Positions 24,835 through 34,319 of a DNA stretch of 64,000 nucleotides are shown here, in pieces. Below the pieces are notes generated by a model. It saw only the letters and a list, made by a program, of their open reading frames with translations. It ran no database searches and was not told the DNA's origin. The number at the start of each line of letters is the position of its first letter. The first letter of the stretch is position 1. This DNA comes from Sphingomonas sp. BK235 (GTDB lineage Bacteria; Pseudomonadota; Alphaproteobacteria; Sphingomonadales; Sphingomonadaceae): positions 372,001 to 436,000 of the forward strand of contig NZ_SLXN01000001.1 of assembly GCF_004345855.1 (NCBI RefSeq), read 5' to 3'. Position numbers and translations under genes: made by a program.

Positions 24835-27800
24835 ATGTCCGCCCCCGTCTTCTTCGATCCCACCGGGCGCCGCAGCCGCCACTCCAAGCGGGTGATCGCG
24901 GCGCTGCTGGTGGCGGTGGTGCTGGCCGCGATCGCCTTCGCGACGACCCTGGTGGCGGTGCCGCGCGGCGTCGACCTGCGCCTGCCGCTGCCGCGCGCGC
25001 ATGCCGCCGCCGCGCGCGGCGAGCAACGGCGCCACGGGCTCGCCGCCTGGCTGCCGCATCGTCGCGCCCCCGCGGGCAAGGTCGCCAACCCCGCGCTCAG
25101 CATCGCCTTCTACGTGCCCGGGAACGACGACAGCCTCGCGTCCTTCCGCCGCAACGCCGCGGCGCTCGACTGGGTGGTGCCCGCGCTGATCAGCGTCGCC
25201 GGCCCGCAGCATCGCATCACCGTCGAGCATGACGCGCCGTTCGACCGCACCCTAGCGGCGCTGTCGCATGCCCCCAAGGTCTTGCCCATGGTGCAGAATT
25301 TCGGCGACAGCGAGTGGGACGGCAAGGGCAGCGCCGCGCTGCTCGCCGACCCGCGCGCGCGCGCCGACACGGCACGTCGCCTCGCCGCTTATGTCGCACA
25401 GCGGCGCGTCGGCGGGCTGGTGATGGACTTCGAGGCATTGCCCGCGGGCGCGATGCCATCCTACCTCCAGTTCCTGCGCACGCTCCATGCCGCGATGCCG
25501 CGCGGCACCGTGCTCGCGGTGACCGCCCCGGCCGAGGACGATAGCTGGCCGATCGCGGCGATCGCGCAAGCGACCGACAAGATCATCCTGATGGCCTATG
25601 ACCAGCATTGGGAGGGCGGCACCCCCGGTCCGATCGCGGCGCAGGACTGGTTCATCCGCGAGGTCGAGGCGGCGCGGCGGATCGTCCCCGCGGACCGGCT
25701 GGTGGTGGCGCTCGGCAGCTACGCCTATGACTGGCACGGCGATGCCACCGACGCGCTGTCGATCGAGGAGGCCTGGCTCGCCGCGCACGACAGCGAGGCG
25801 CCGATCGGCTTCGATCCCGCCAGCGGCAACGCCAGCTTCGCCTATGACGAGGACGGGCAGCGTCACACCGTGTGGATGCTCGACGCCGCGACGAGCTGGA
25901 ACGAGATGCAGGTGCTGCGCCAGCTCGGCATCGGGAGCGTCGCGCTGTGGCGGCTGGGCAGCGAGGATCAGGGTTTCTGGGCCGACCTCGTCGCGATGCG
26001 CACCGGCGGCCGCCCCGACCTGCGCCGGCCGACCGCGCTGCTCAACACCGATATCGAGGGGTCGGGTGAGATCCTGCGGATCACCGCGACGCCGACCCCC
26101 GGTCAGCGCACCCTGTTCGCCGACCGCCAGGGATTGATCCGCCGCGAGCGCTATGACGCGCTGCCGACACCGTATGTCGTCCGCCGCGCCGGCGCGGCCG
26201 ATCCGAGGAAGCTGGCACTGACGTTCGACGACGGCCCCGACGCGACCTGGACGCCGCGCATCCTCGACGTGCTCGAGGCGGCGCACGTCCCCGCGACCTT
26301 CTTCGTGATCGGCGGCAACGCGCTCCAGCATCCCGCGCTGCTCAACCGCATCGTCCGCGACGGCGGCGAGATCGGCAATCACAGCTACACCCACCCCAAT
26401 ATGGCGCGGCTCGGCCCGCGCGAGACCGCGCTGGAGCTGAACGCGACGCAGCGACTGGTCCAGGCCTATACCGGGCGCTCGATGACGTTGTTCCGCGCGC
26501 CGTATTTCGGCGACGCCGAGCCGACCACCGCGGACGAGCTGGAGCCAGCGCTCCAGGCGCAGCGCGCGGGCTATACGATCGTCGGGCTCCACGTCGATCC
26601 CAATGACTGGCAGCGTCCGGGCGCGGACGCGATCGTCCAGCAGGTGCTCGATCAGGTCCACGCCGCCACCCCCGAGAAGTCGGGCAACGTGATCCTGCTC
26701 CACGATGGCGGCGGCGATCGGTCCGAGACGGTGGCGGCCCTGCCGCGGATCATCGCGCGGCTCCGCGCCGAGGGTTATACGTTCGTCACGGCCTCGCAGC
26801 TCGTCGGTGCCACCCCGGCGCAGGCGATGCCCCTGGTCGCGGAGGGAGACCTATGGGCGGTGCGCACCGACGTCGCGGTGTTCGTGGTGCTCGCCGCGCT
26901 GGCGGCGACCCTGACCTGGCTCTTCTATCTCGCCATCTCGCTCGGGATCGCGCGCGCGGTGCTGATGGCGGGGCTTGCCTGGGCGCAGGCGCGGCGGCGC
27001 CGCCCCGAGCCGCCCGTGTTCGCGCCGAGCGTCTCGGTGGTGATCCCGGCCTATAACGAGGAGCGCGTCATCGTCGCCTCGATCGAGCGCGTGCTCGCCA
27101 GCGACTATCCCCAGCTCGAGGTGATCGTCGCCGACGATGGCTCGACCGACGCCACCAGCGCGGTGGTCGAGGCCGCCTTCGCCGCCGACCCGCGCGTGCG
27201 CTTGCTGACGCTCGCCAACGGCGGCAAGGCGTCCGCGCTCAACCGCGCGCTGTTGGTGGCCACGGGCGAGGTCGTGATCGCGCTCGACGCCGACACGCAG
27301 TTCGAGCCCGCGACGATCCGCCGCCTCGCGCGCTGGTTCGCCGACCCGCGGATCGGCGCGGTCGCGGGTGACGCGCGGGTGGGCAATCGCGTCAATCTGG
27401 TCACGCGCTGGCAGGCGGTGGAATATATCACCGCTCAGAATCTGGAGCGGCGCGCGCTCGCCGGCTTCGACGCGATGACGGTGGTACCCGGGGCGGTCGG
27501 CGCGTGGCGGCGCGCGGCGCTCGACGCGGTCGGCGGCTATCCCGAGGACACGCTGGCCGAGGACCAGGACCTCACCATCGCGATCCAGCGCGCGGGCTGG
27601 CGCGTGACGTACGATCCCAGCGCGGTGGCGTGGACCGAGGCGCCGGAGAGCTTCCGCGCGCTCGCCAAGCAGCGCTTCCGCTGGGCGTTCGGTACTTTGC
27701 AATGCCTGTGGAAGCATCGCGCGGTGCTGCGGACGCGCAAGCCCTCGGGGCTCGCCTTGGTGGGGCTGCCGCAAGCGTGGCTGTTCCAGATCGCCTTCGC

Positions 27801-28149
27801 CGCGATCTCGCCGCTGATCGATCTCGCCTTGCTCGTCTCGATCGCGGGAACCGCGCTGCGCGTGGTGCAGCACGGCTGGGCGCAGACCAGCGGCGATGTC
27901 GCGCGCATGGGGGTCTATTGGCTCGACTTCACCGCGATCGACGTGCTGTGCGGCTGGCTCGCCTATCGGCTCGACGGCCATCGCGTCCGCTATCCCGCGC
28001 ATCTGCTCGTGGCACAGCGGCTGGTCTATCGCCAGATCATGTACGGTGTCGTGCTGCGCGCGATCGCGGCGGCGATCGGCGGCTGGCTGGTCGGCTGGGG
28101 CAAGCTGGAGCGCAGCGGTCGCGTGACCGCCGCCGGCGCGGGAGCGTGA
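24835..28149 (+). CDS. GH18 / polysaccharide deacetylase / family 2 glycosyltransferase fusion
   Basis: An 1104-aa membrane protein made of three enzyme modules. After a membrane anchor (about 21-43) comes a GH18-type barrel (about 85-400) with GGLVMDFEALP, E200 being the probable acid. Next is a CE4 deacetylase (about 455-645) with LTFDDGPDATW near residue 460 and the metal-binding HSYTH near 516. After a membrane segment comes a GT2 synthase (about 731-960) with VVIPAYNEER, ADDGSTD, LDADTQF, AEDQD and the processive motif KQRFRW near 945. More membrane helices end the protein. It would make, deacetylate and trim a beta-linked amino-sugar polymer. It stands alone. Confidence 0.88.
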   Translation: MSAPVFFDPTGRRSRHSKRVIAALLVAVVLAAIAFATTLVAVPRGVDLRLPLPRAHAAAARGEQRRHGLAAWLPHRRAPAGKVANPALSIAFYVPGNDDSLASFRRNAAALDWVVPALISVAGPQHRITVEHDAPFDRTLAALSHAPKVLPMVQNFGDSEWDGKGSAALLADPRARADTARRLAAYVAQRRVGGLVMDFEALPAGAMPSYLQFLRTLHAAMPRGTVLAVTAPAEDDSWPIAAIAQATDKIILMAYDQHWEGGTPGPIAAQDWFIREVEAARRIVPADRLVVALGSYAYDWHGDATDALSIEEAWLAAHDSEAPIGFDPASGNASFAYDEDGQRHTVWMLDAATSWNEMQVLRQLGIGSVALWRLGSEDQGFWADLVAMRTGGRPDLRRPTALLNTDIEGSGEILRITATPTPGQRTLFADRQGLIRRERYDALPTPYVVRRAGAADPRKLALTFDDGPDATWTPRILDVLEAAHVPATFFVIGGNALQHPALLNRIVRDGGEIGNHSYTHPNMARLGPRETALELNATQRLVQAYTGRSMTLFRAPYFGDAEPTTADELEPALQAQRAGYTIVGLHVDPNDWQRPGADAIVQQVLDQVHAATPEKSGNVILLHDGGGDRSETVAALPRIIARLRAEGYTFVTASQLVGATPAQAMPLVAEGDLWAVRTDVAVFVVLAALAATLTWLFYLAISLGIARAVLMAGLAWAQARRRRPEPPVFAPSVSVVIPAYNEERVIVASIERVLASDYPQLEVIVADDGSTDATSAVVEAAFAADPRVRLLTLANGGKASALNRALLVATGEVVIALDADTQFEPATIRRLARWFADPRIGAVAGDARVGNRVNLVTRWQAVEYITAQNLERRALAGFDAMTVVPGAVGAWRRAALDAVGGYPEDTLAEDQDLTIAIQRAGWRVTYDPSAVAWTEAPESFRALAKQRFRWAFGTLQCLWKHRAVLRTRKPSGLALVGLPQAWLFQIAFAAISPLIDLALLVSIAGTALRVVQHGWAQTSGDVARMGVYWLDFTAIDVLCGWLAYRLDGHRVRYPAHLLVAQRLVYRQIMYGVVLRAIAAAIGGWLVGWGKLERSGRVTAAGAGA

Positions 28150-28314
28150 CCGACGGCTAGCGCAGGTCCGGCCGGATCCGCCGGGGATGCGACGACTTTC
28201 TCGCGATCGGCGCGACCGCCCGCATTGACACGCGGCCCCGCTTGCGGCTCTGACGGCACGCCCGCGTCGGCGCGACCGACGCCCGCCCGGAACAAGCGAG
28301 GGATCTAGGACGCC

Positions 28315-29715
28315 ATGACGCCGCTCGACGGCACGATCGTGCTGGAGGCCGCCGCGATGCGCGCCGCCGAGCAGGCGGCGATCGCCGCGGGGGACAGTGT
28401 CGAGTCGCTGATGCAGCGCGCCGGGCGCGCGATCGGCGATGCGGTGCATCGTCTCGCGGGCGCGCACGCGGTGCTGGTGATCTGCGGCCCCGGCAACAAC
28501 GGGGGTGACGGCTATCTCGCCGCGGCGCGGCTGCGTGCGCTCGGGCGCCACGTGCGCGTCGCTGCCGCGAGCGCGCCGCGTGGCGCCGCCGCTCGTGCCG
28601 CCCGCGATGCCTGGGGCGCGGCGGTCGAGCCGCTCGCCGAGGCCAAGGCCGCACCTGTGCTGGTCGATGCGCTCTACGGCACCGGGTTGAGCCGCGCGAT
28701 CGAGCCGGCGGACGCCGCCGCGCTGGCGCGGCTCGTCGCGGCGGCGACGCTGGCGATCGCGGTGGACCTCCCCAGCGGGACGGCGAGCGACGACGGCGCT
28801 CTGCTCGGCGAGGTGCCGGCCTTCCATGTCACGCTCGCGCTGGGCGCGGCCAAGCCGTCGCATCTGCTCCAGCCCGCCGCCGCGCGCTGCGGATCGGTGC
28901 GCGTGCTGCCGCTCGGCATCGCGATCGAGGGGACCACGCGCGCGCTCGCCGCACCCGCGCTGGCCCCGCCGCCGGTCGACAGCCACAAGTTCAGCCGCGG
29001 CATGATCGCGGTGATCAAGGGGCGGATGGCGGGTGCGGGGGAGCTCGCCGTGCGCGCCGCGATGCGGGCGGGGGCAGGCTATGTCACGCTGCTCGGCGCG
29101 ACTATCCCGCAGGCGCCGCACGCGCTGGTGCGCCGCTCGATCGAGCGCGACGACCCGCTCGCCGACACGCGCATCGGCGCGCTGGTGGTCGGCCCCGGGC
29201 TCGGCCGCGACGATCACGCGCGCGAGCTGCTCGAGCGCGCGCTGGCGAGCGACCGCGCGCTGCTGATCGACGGCGACGCGCTCCACCTCGTCACGCCCGA
29301 GCGGCTGCGCGCGCGCGGCGGCACGATCGTGCTCACGCCGCACGCGGGCGAGTTTCACGCGCTGTTCGGCGAGGCCCGCGGCTCCAAGCTCGCCGCCGCG
29401 CGCGAAGCGGCGGAGCGCGCCGGGGCCGTCGTCGTCTACAAAGGCCCCGACACCGTGATCGCCGCGCCCGACGGCCGTGCCCTGCTCGCGGGCGAGGCGA
29501 GCAGCTGGCTCTCCACCGCGGGCAGCGGCGACGTGCTGGCGGGCGCGATCGCGGCGCGGGTCGCGGGTGATGGCGACCCGCTCGACGCGGCGGCGGCGGG
29601 CGTGTGGCTGCACGCCGCGGCGGCGCGCCAGCTCGGCGCCGGCTTCATCGCCGACGATCTCGCCGAGGCGCTCGCCCCCGCGCTCGCCGCGGCGATCCGG
29701 GAGACGCGCGCGTGA
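28315..29715 (+). CDS. nnrD: Bifunctional NAD(P)H-hydrate epimerase / dehydratase
   Basis: A 466-aa fusion. The N-terminal YjeF_N domain (about 1-215) has VLVICGPGNNGGDGYLAA and epimerises damaged NAD(P)HX. The C-terminal carbohydrate-kinase-like domain (about 225-460) has KFSRGMIAVIKG, VVGPGLGRDD, VLTPHAGEF, VVYKGPDTVIA and the anion hole STAGSGDVLAGAI, and dehydrates S-NAD(P)HX using ADP. The stop overlaps the GTG of the next gene. Length and order match the E. coli Nnr fusion. Confidence 0.93.
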   Translation: MTPLDGTIVLEAAAMRAAEQAAIAAGDSVESLMQRAGRAIGDAVHRLAGAHAVLVICGPGNNGGDGYLAAARLRALGRHVRVAAASAPRGAAARAARDAWGAAVEPLAEAKAAPVLVDALYGTGLSRAIEPADAAALARLVAAATLAIAVDLPSGTASDDGALLGEVPAFHVTLALGAAKPSHLLQPAAARCGSVRVLPLGIAIEGTTRALAAPALAPPPVDSHKFSRGMIAVIKGRMAGAGELAVRAAMRAGAGYVTLLGATIPQAPHALVRRSIERDDPLADTRIGALVVGPGLGRDDHARELLERALASDRALLIDGDALHLVTPERLRARGGTIVLTPHAGEFHALFGEARGSKLAAAREAAERAGAVVVYKGPDTVIAAPDGRALLAGEASSWLSTAGSGDVLAGAIAARVAGDGDPLDAAAAGVWLHAAAARQLGAGFIADDLAEALAPALAAAIRETRA

Positions 29716-30887
29716 GCCTCATCGTCAAGGTCGCCGGTCGCGGCGACGGCGTCACCGCCGACGGGCGGTACGCCGCCTTCGCCGCGCCGGGCGACACGCT
29801 GGCGGACGACGGCAGCGTCCTGCCCGGCCCGCACCACCAGGTGCCGCCGTGCCGGCATTTCCCGACCTGCGGCGGCTGCCAGCTCCAGCATCTCGACGAT
29901 CCGAGCTGGGCGGGCTTCATCACCGAGCGGGTCGAGTCGGCGCTGGCGGCGCAGGGACTCGTCGCGCCGATCCGCGCGCCGCTGCTGTCGCCGCCGCGGA
30001 CACGGCGGCGTGCGACGCTCCACTTCGAGCCGTCGGGGCGGCTCGGTTTCAGCGCGGAGAAGAGCCACCAGCTCGTCGATTTGCAGGAATGCCACGTGCT
30101 CGCGCCCGAGCTGTTCGCGCTGGTCAAGCCGCTCAAGCGGCTGCTCGCCTCGTTCAGGGCGAAGCGGCGGCTCGACGTGCATCTCGCGCTGGCCGACCAG
30201 GGGCCGGACGTGCTGATCACCGGTGTCGCGCCCGAGGGATTGCAGCACCACGAGTCGATCACCGCCTTCGCCCAGGCGCACGGCGTCGCACGCGTGGCGT
30301 TCGACGACGGGCTCGGCGCGGAGACGCGCTGGGAGCCCGAGCCCGCGACGGTGACGCTCGGCGGCGTCGCGGTGCCGCTGCCGCCCGGCGCCTTCCTTCA
30401 GGCGACGCGCGAGGGCGAGGCGGCGCTGGTCGCGGCCGCGCGCGAGGCGATGGGTGCGCCGCGCACCGTGGCGGACCTGTTCGCGGGGCTCGGCACCTTC
30501 GCGCTGGCGCTGCCCGCGCGGGTCTATGCGGCGGAGGGCGGGCGCGACGCGCTGCTGGCGCTCAAGGCGGCGGCGGGGCGGGCGGGGCTGCCGGTCTTCA
30601 CCGAGCATCGCGATCTGTACCGCCGCCCGCTCACCGCGACCGAGCTCGACCGGTTCGACGCGGTGGTGCTCGACCCGCCGCGCGCCGGCGCGCGCGAGCA
30701 GGCCGCGCAGCTGGCCGCGAGCAAGGTGCCGGTGGTGGCGTATATCTCGTGTAATCCGAGTAGCTTCGCACGTGATGCTAAGGAGATGGTCGAGGTCGGC
30801 TATCGGCTCGACTGGGTGCAGCCGGTGGGGCAGTTCCGCTGGTCGACCCATGTCGAGCTCGCGGCACGGCTGTCGCGGGAGGGGTGA
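29712..30887 (+). CDS. RNA uridine-C5 methyltransferase, RlmD/TrmA family
   Basis: A 391-aa enzyme starting at GTG in a GTGA overlap with nnrD. The [4Fe-4S] cysteines are C47, C53 and C56 (CRHFPTCGGC) plus C127 (LQECHVL). SAM binding is at VADLFAGLGTFAL. The catalytic region is VVLDPPRAGAREQ followed by ISCNPSSFARD, where Cys attacks uridine C6. The N-terminal TRAM part is short. Which RNA site is methylated (U1939, U747 or tRNA U54) cannot be told from the sequence. Confidence 0.88.
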   Translation: MSLIVKVAGRGDGVTADGRYAAFAAPGDTLADDGSVLPGPHHQVPPCRHFPTCGGCQLQHLDDPSWAGFITERVESALAAQGLVAPIRAPLLSPPRTRRRATLHFEPSGRLGFSAEKSHQLVDLQECHVLAPELFALVKPLKRLLASFRAKRRLDVHLALADQGPDVLITGVAPEGLQHHESITAFAQAHGVARVAFDDGLGAETRWEPEPATVTLGGVAVPLPPGAFLQATREGEAALVAAAREAMGAPRTVADLFAGLGTFALALPARVYAAEGGRDALLALKAAAGRAGLPVFTEHRDLYRRPLTATELDRFDAVVLDPPRAGAREQAAQLAASKVPVVAYISCNPSSFARDAKEMVEVGYRLDWVQPVGQFRWSTHVELAARLSREG

Positions 30888-30917
30888 CCGCACTCCCGCC
30901 GCGGCGTGGGATAGGGG

Positions 30918-31424
30918 TTCACGCGGAGGCGCGGAGGCGCGGAGGCGCAGAGAAGACGCTCCGGCGGGCGGAGGTTGGCGGTCTCCAATTGCCTTCCGGG
31001 ATGGAAGAGGGTTCACGCGAAGACGCGAAGACGCGAAGCGTCAATCATCCACCTGCGCCGTCTAATGGCCAGGAGCGCTCAAGCGTGAGGCTCGCTCACG
31101 AGCCTCGGGGCTATAGGTTTGGGCGCTCAGTCCCTCTGCGCCTCCGCGCCTCCGCGCCTCCGCGTGAAATTTCGCTCTCTCCACGAGCAGATCGTTGCGG
31201 AGTTGCTCAACTTGAGGACCTAGCCACCGTGTTCCGGCGAACGCCGGAATTCAGGGCCAAGCAGAGCAACACCTCGCAGGGCGTGCAACCCTGTGCTCCT
31301 GTGTCCGCAAGAGCACAGAAGCGATCGTCGCGACGATCCCCGCGAGGCGGAGCGCCCGACGTCGGCGCCGTGTCAGACCACGCTCGCGCGGTCATCCTTC
31401 GCGTCTTCGCGTCTTCGCGTGAAC
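30918..31424. repeat. Two interlaced perfect inverted repeats built from 8-bp units
   Basis: The 551-base interval between the methyltransferase and truA holds no supported gene. A 35-bp sequence at 30918-30952 (TTCACGCGGAGG, then repeats of CGCGGAGG) returns as an exact inverted copy at 31134-31168. A related 28-bp sequence at 31011-31038 (GTTCACGCGAAGA, units of CGCGAAGA) returns inverted at 31397-31424. The order is A, B, A', B'. Both types start TTCACGCG and differ by G/A in each unit. Confidence 0.9.
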
Positions 31425-31438
31425 CATCCTAGCGCCGC

Positions 31439-32182
31439 TCAAGCCGGATAGCGCGCCCCGACGAAATACAGCCCGTCCGGCGGCGCATTGAGCCCGAGCC
31501 GCGCGCGATCCGCTGCCCGCAAGGCATCCCCCAGATCGTCCGCGCTCCACCGCCCGAGCCCGACCAGCGCGAGGCAGCCCACCATCGACCGCACCTGATG
31601 GTGGAGGAACGACCGCGCCGCCACGTCCACCGCGAGCCGGTCGCCGTCGCGAGCCACCGCGATCGAGTCGAGCGTCTTGACCGGGCTGGCCGACTGGCAG
31701 TGCGCCGAGCGGAAGGTGGTGAAATCATGCTGCCCGACCAGCCGTTGCGCTGCCGCGTGCATCGCCTCGGCGTCGAGCGGCTGGGTCACCTGCCACGCGA
31801 GGCCGCGCTCCAGCGTCAGCGGCGCGCGGCGATTGACGATCCGGTAGCTGTATGCGCGGCCCAGGCAGGAGAAGCGCGCGTGCCAGTCGTCCGCCACCGC
31901 CTCGCACGCGGTGACCGCGACCGGCGCGGGCCGCAGTCGCGCGTTGAGCGCCTCGCCGAGGCGAAAGGCGGTGAGCGGCTTGGCGACGTCGAGATGCGCG
32001 CGCATCGCGGTGGCGTGGACGCCCGCGTCGGTGCGGCCGGCGGCGTGGACCACCACTGTCTCGCCCGTGACCGCGTGCGCCGCCTCCTCGATCGCCTGTT
32101 GCACGCTCGGGCCGTGCGCCTGCCGCTGCCAGCCCATGAACGGCCGCCCGTCGAACTCGACGGTGAGCGCGTACCGGGTCAC
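31439..32182 (-). CDS. truA: tRNA pseudouridine(38-40) synthase
   Basis: A 247-aa enzyme that isomerises uridines 38-40 of the tRNA anticodon arm. The catalytic Asp is in [14 protein letters not shown]. Other marks are [17 protein letters not shown] at the N-terminus, [20 protein letters not shown] and [11 protein letters not shown]. It starts GTG, overlapping the fmt stop (GTGA), so the two form an operon with fmt first. Length is typical. Confidence 0.96.
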   Translation of the reverse strand: MTRYALTVEFDGRPFMGWQRQAHGPSVQQAIEEAAHAVTGETVVVHAAGRTDAGVHATAMRAHLDVAKPLTAFRLGEALNARLRPAPVAVTACEAVADDWHARFSCLGRAYSYRIVNRRAPLTLERGLAWQVTQPLDAEAMHAAAQRLVGQHDFTTFRSAHCQSASPVKTLDSIAVARDGDRLAVDVAARSFLHHQVRSMVGCLALVGLGRWSADDLGDALRAADRARLGLNAPPDGLYFVGARYPA

Positions 32183-33084
32183 AGCCTCGTGCCCGGCGGC
32201 AGCGCGAAGCCGCGCAGCAGCTCGCCCGCGTCCATCTCGCCGCGCCCGGCGCGCTGCACCCGCAACAGCCGGATCGCGCCGCTGCCGCAGGCCACCAGTA
32301 GCGTGTCGTCGAGCACCTCGCCCGGCGCGCCGGCCCCGTCCTCGACGCGCGCGGCGCGCACCTTGATCCGCTCGCCTTCGTGCTCGACGAAGGCGCCCGG
32401 CGCGGGATCGAAGGCGAGTATCTGACGCTCGACCTGGGCGGCGGGCGCGGTGAAGTCGAGCCGCGCCTCCTCCTTGCTGATCTTGGCGGCGTAGGTGACG
32501 CCCTCCTCGGGCTGCGGCCGCGGCGGGTAGGCGGCGGGGTCGGCGAGCACCTGCACCATCAGCCGCGCGCCCATCGCGGCGAGCTCGGCGGTGAGCTGGC
32601 CCGCGCTCTTGCCCGCACAGGGCGTGCGCCCCTCGATCCGCACCGGCCCGGTGTCGAGCCCCGCCTCCATCTGCATGATGCCCACGCCGGTCTGGGCGTC
32701 GCCGGCCAGGATCGCGCGCTGCACCGGCGCCGCGCCGCGCCAGCGCGGCAGCAGCGAGCCGTGGACGTTGAGGCAGCCGAGCCGGGCTGCGTCGAGCACC
32801 GCGCGCGGCAGGATAAGGCCATAGGCGGCGACCACCGCCACGTCGGCGTTCAGCGCCGCGAAGTCGACCTGCGCGCCCGCGTCGCGCAGCGTCACCGGGG
32901 TCCGGACCGCCAGTCCGAGCGCCTCGGCGCGGCGCTGCACCGGCGACGCGACCAGCTCGCGGCCGCGTCGCCCGCCGGGGCGCGGCGGCTGGCTGTACAC
33001 CGCGGCGATGTCGTGCCCGGCGGCCACCACAGCGTCGAGCGTCGGCACCGCGAACTCGGGGGTTCCCATGAAGATGATCCGCAT
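32179..33084 (-). CDS. fmt: Methionyl-tRNA formyltransferase
   Basis: A 301-aa enzyme that formylates initiator Met-tRNA from 10-formyl-THF. Marks: [19 protein letters not shown] at the start, [21 protein letters not shown] with the catalytic Asn/His, and [13 protein letters not shown] with the catalytic Asp. The C-terminal OB domain includes [18 protein letters not shown]. The start was placed at this MRIIF; an upstream in-frame ATG six codons earlier adds non-family residues. It is divergent from recR by 55 bases. Peptide deformylase, its functional opposite, lies on the other side. Confidence 0.96.
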   Translation of the reverse strand: MRIIFMGTPEFAVPTLDAVVAAGHDIAAVYSQPPRPGGRRGRELVASPVQRRAEALGLAVRTPVTLRDAGAQVDFAALNADVAVVAAYGLILPRAVLDAARLGCLNVHGSLLPRWRGAAPVQRAILAGDAQTGVGIMQMEAGLDTGPVRIEGRTPCAGKSAGQLTAELAAMGARLMVQVLADPAAYPPRPQPEEGVTYAAKISKEEARLDFTAPAAQVERQILAFDPAPGAFVEHEGERIKVRAARVEDGAGAPGEVLDDTLLVACGSGAIRLLRVQRAGRGEMDAGELLRGFALPPGTRL

Positions 33085-33139
33085 GGCGCCAGCTCTCGAC
33101 ACGCTGGCGCGGCGCGACGCAACCCCCTATCTGTTCCGC

Positions 33140-33736
33140 ATGGCTTCCCCCGAGATCGAGGCGCTGACCAACGCGCTGGCGCGGCTCCCCGGTTTCGGGC
33201 CGCGCTCGGCGCGCCGCGCGGTGCTCCACCTCGTCAAGAAGCGCGAGGGCGCGCTGGTGCCGCTGCGCTCGGCGCTGGTGGCGGTGGAGGAGCGGCTGTC
33301 GACCTGCTCGACCTGCGGCAACGTCGACACCACCGACCCGTGCGCGATCTGCGCCGACCCCCGCCGCGACGACCGCTCACTCTGCGTCGTCGAGGACGTG
33401 GCCGATCTCTGGGCGCTGGAGCGGTCGCGGCTGTTCCCGGGGCGCTTCCACGTGCTCGGCGGGCGGCTCTCCGCGCTGGAGGGCGTGCGCCCCGAGGACC
33501 TGTCGATCGAGCCGCTGCTCGCGCGCGTCGCGGGCGGCGGAGTGGACGAGGTGGTGCTGGCGATGAACGCGACGCTCGAGGGCCAGACCACCGCGCATTA
33601 TCTCGCCGAGCGGCTCGAGCGCTTCCCGGTGCGGCTCACCCAGCTGGCGCACGGCCTGCCGGTCGGCGGCGAGCTCGACTATCTCGACGAGGGCACGCTG
33701 GCGCAGGCGCTGCGCGCGCGGCGCCCGGTGGCGTGA
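33140..33736 (+). CDS. recR: Recombination mediator RecR
   Basis: A 198-aa protein of the exact family length. Helix-hairpin-helix [19 protein letters not shown], the four-Cys zinc finger [19 protein letters not shown] and a Toprim domain ([32 protein letters not shown]) are all present. RecR loads RecA with RecF/RecO. The ATG at 33140 gives the normal N-terminus; the frame stays open upstream but overlaps fmt on the other strand. Confidence 0.96.
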   Translation: MASPEIEALTNALARLPGFGPRSARRAVLHLVKKREGALVPLRSALVAVEERLSTCSTCGNVDTTDPCAICADPRRDDRSLCVVEDVADLWALERSRLFPGRFHVLGGRLSALEGVRPEDLSIEPLLARVAGGGVDEVVLAMNATLEGQTTAHYLAERLERFPVRLTQLAHGLPVGGELDYLDEGTLAQALRARRPVA

Positions 33737-33781
33737 GCGCGCTCGCTTGACGCTTCTCCGGCGCGCCCCTAGCTCGCGCGC

Positions 33782-34315
33782 ATGGCCATTCTTCCGATCG
33801 TAGAGGTACCCGACGCGCGGCTGCGCGAGACCTGCGCCCCCGTCGCGGAGGTGACCGACGAGGTGCGCGGCATCGTCGCCGACATGTTCGACACGATGTA
33901 CGACGCGCGCGGGATCGGGCTCGCCGCGATCCAGGTCGGCATCCTGCGACGGATCGTCGTGATCGACCTGCAGGAGCGCGAGCTGGAGGAGGGCGAGCCG
34001 CCCGAGGCGGCGCGCGCGCCCCAGGCCTTCATCAACCCCGAGATCAGCTGGGTGAGCGAGGAACAGTCGAGCTACAACGAGGGCTGCCTGTCGATCCCCG
34101 AACAGTACGCCGAGGTGACCCGCCCCGAGCGCTGTCGCGTGACCTGGCTCGACACCGCTGGCGAGCGCCACGAGGCGGAGTTCGACGGGCTGATGTCGAC
34201 CTGCATGCAGCATGAGATCGACCATCTCAACGGCGTGCTGTTCATCGACCATATCTCGCGGCTGAAGCGGGGCATGTTGCTGAAGAAGCTGGACAAGCTT
34301 CGCCGCGGCGGGTGA
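33782..34315 (+). CDS. def: Peptide deformylase
   Basis: A 177-aa metalloenzyme that removes the N-formyl group from new proteins. The three motifs are in order: GIGLAAIQVG, EGCLSIPEQ (Cys metal ligand) and QHEIDHLNG (HExxH ligands and Glu). It is probably co-transcribed with recR (45-base gap). It ends four bases before the convergent amine oxidase. Confidence 0.97.
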   Translation: MAILPIVEVPDARLRETCAPVAEVTDEVRGIVADMFDTMYDARGIGLAAIQVGILRRIVVIDLQERELEEGEPPEAARAPQAFINPEISWVSEEQSSYNEGCLSIPEQYAEVTRPERCRVTWLDTAGERHEAEFDGLMSTCMQHEIDHLNGVLFIDHISRLKRGMLLKKLDKLRRGG

Positions 34316-34319
34316 GCGG

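Noticed and set aside
26851..29613. A 920-codon minus-strand ORF opposite the fusion enzyme and nnrD
   Set aside because: It spans two unrelated plus-strand genes and an intergenic gap, and has no recognisable motif.
30918..31424. The repeat array considered as a CRISPR
   Set aside because: The units are 8-bp tandem copies with no spacers, in inverted pairs, and no cas genes are near.
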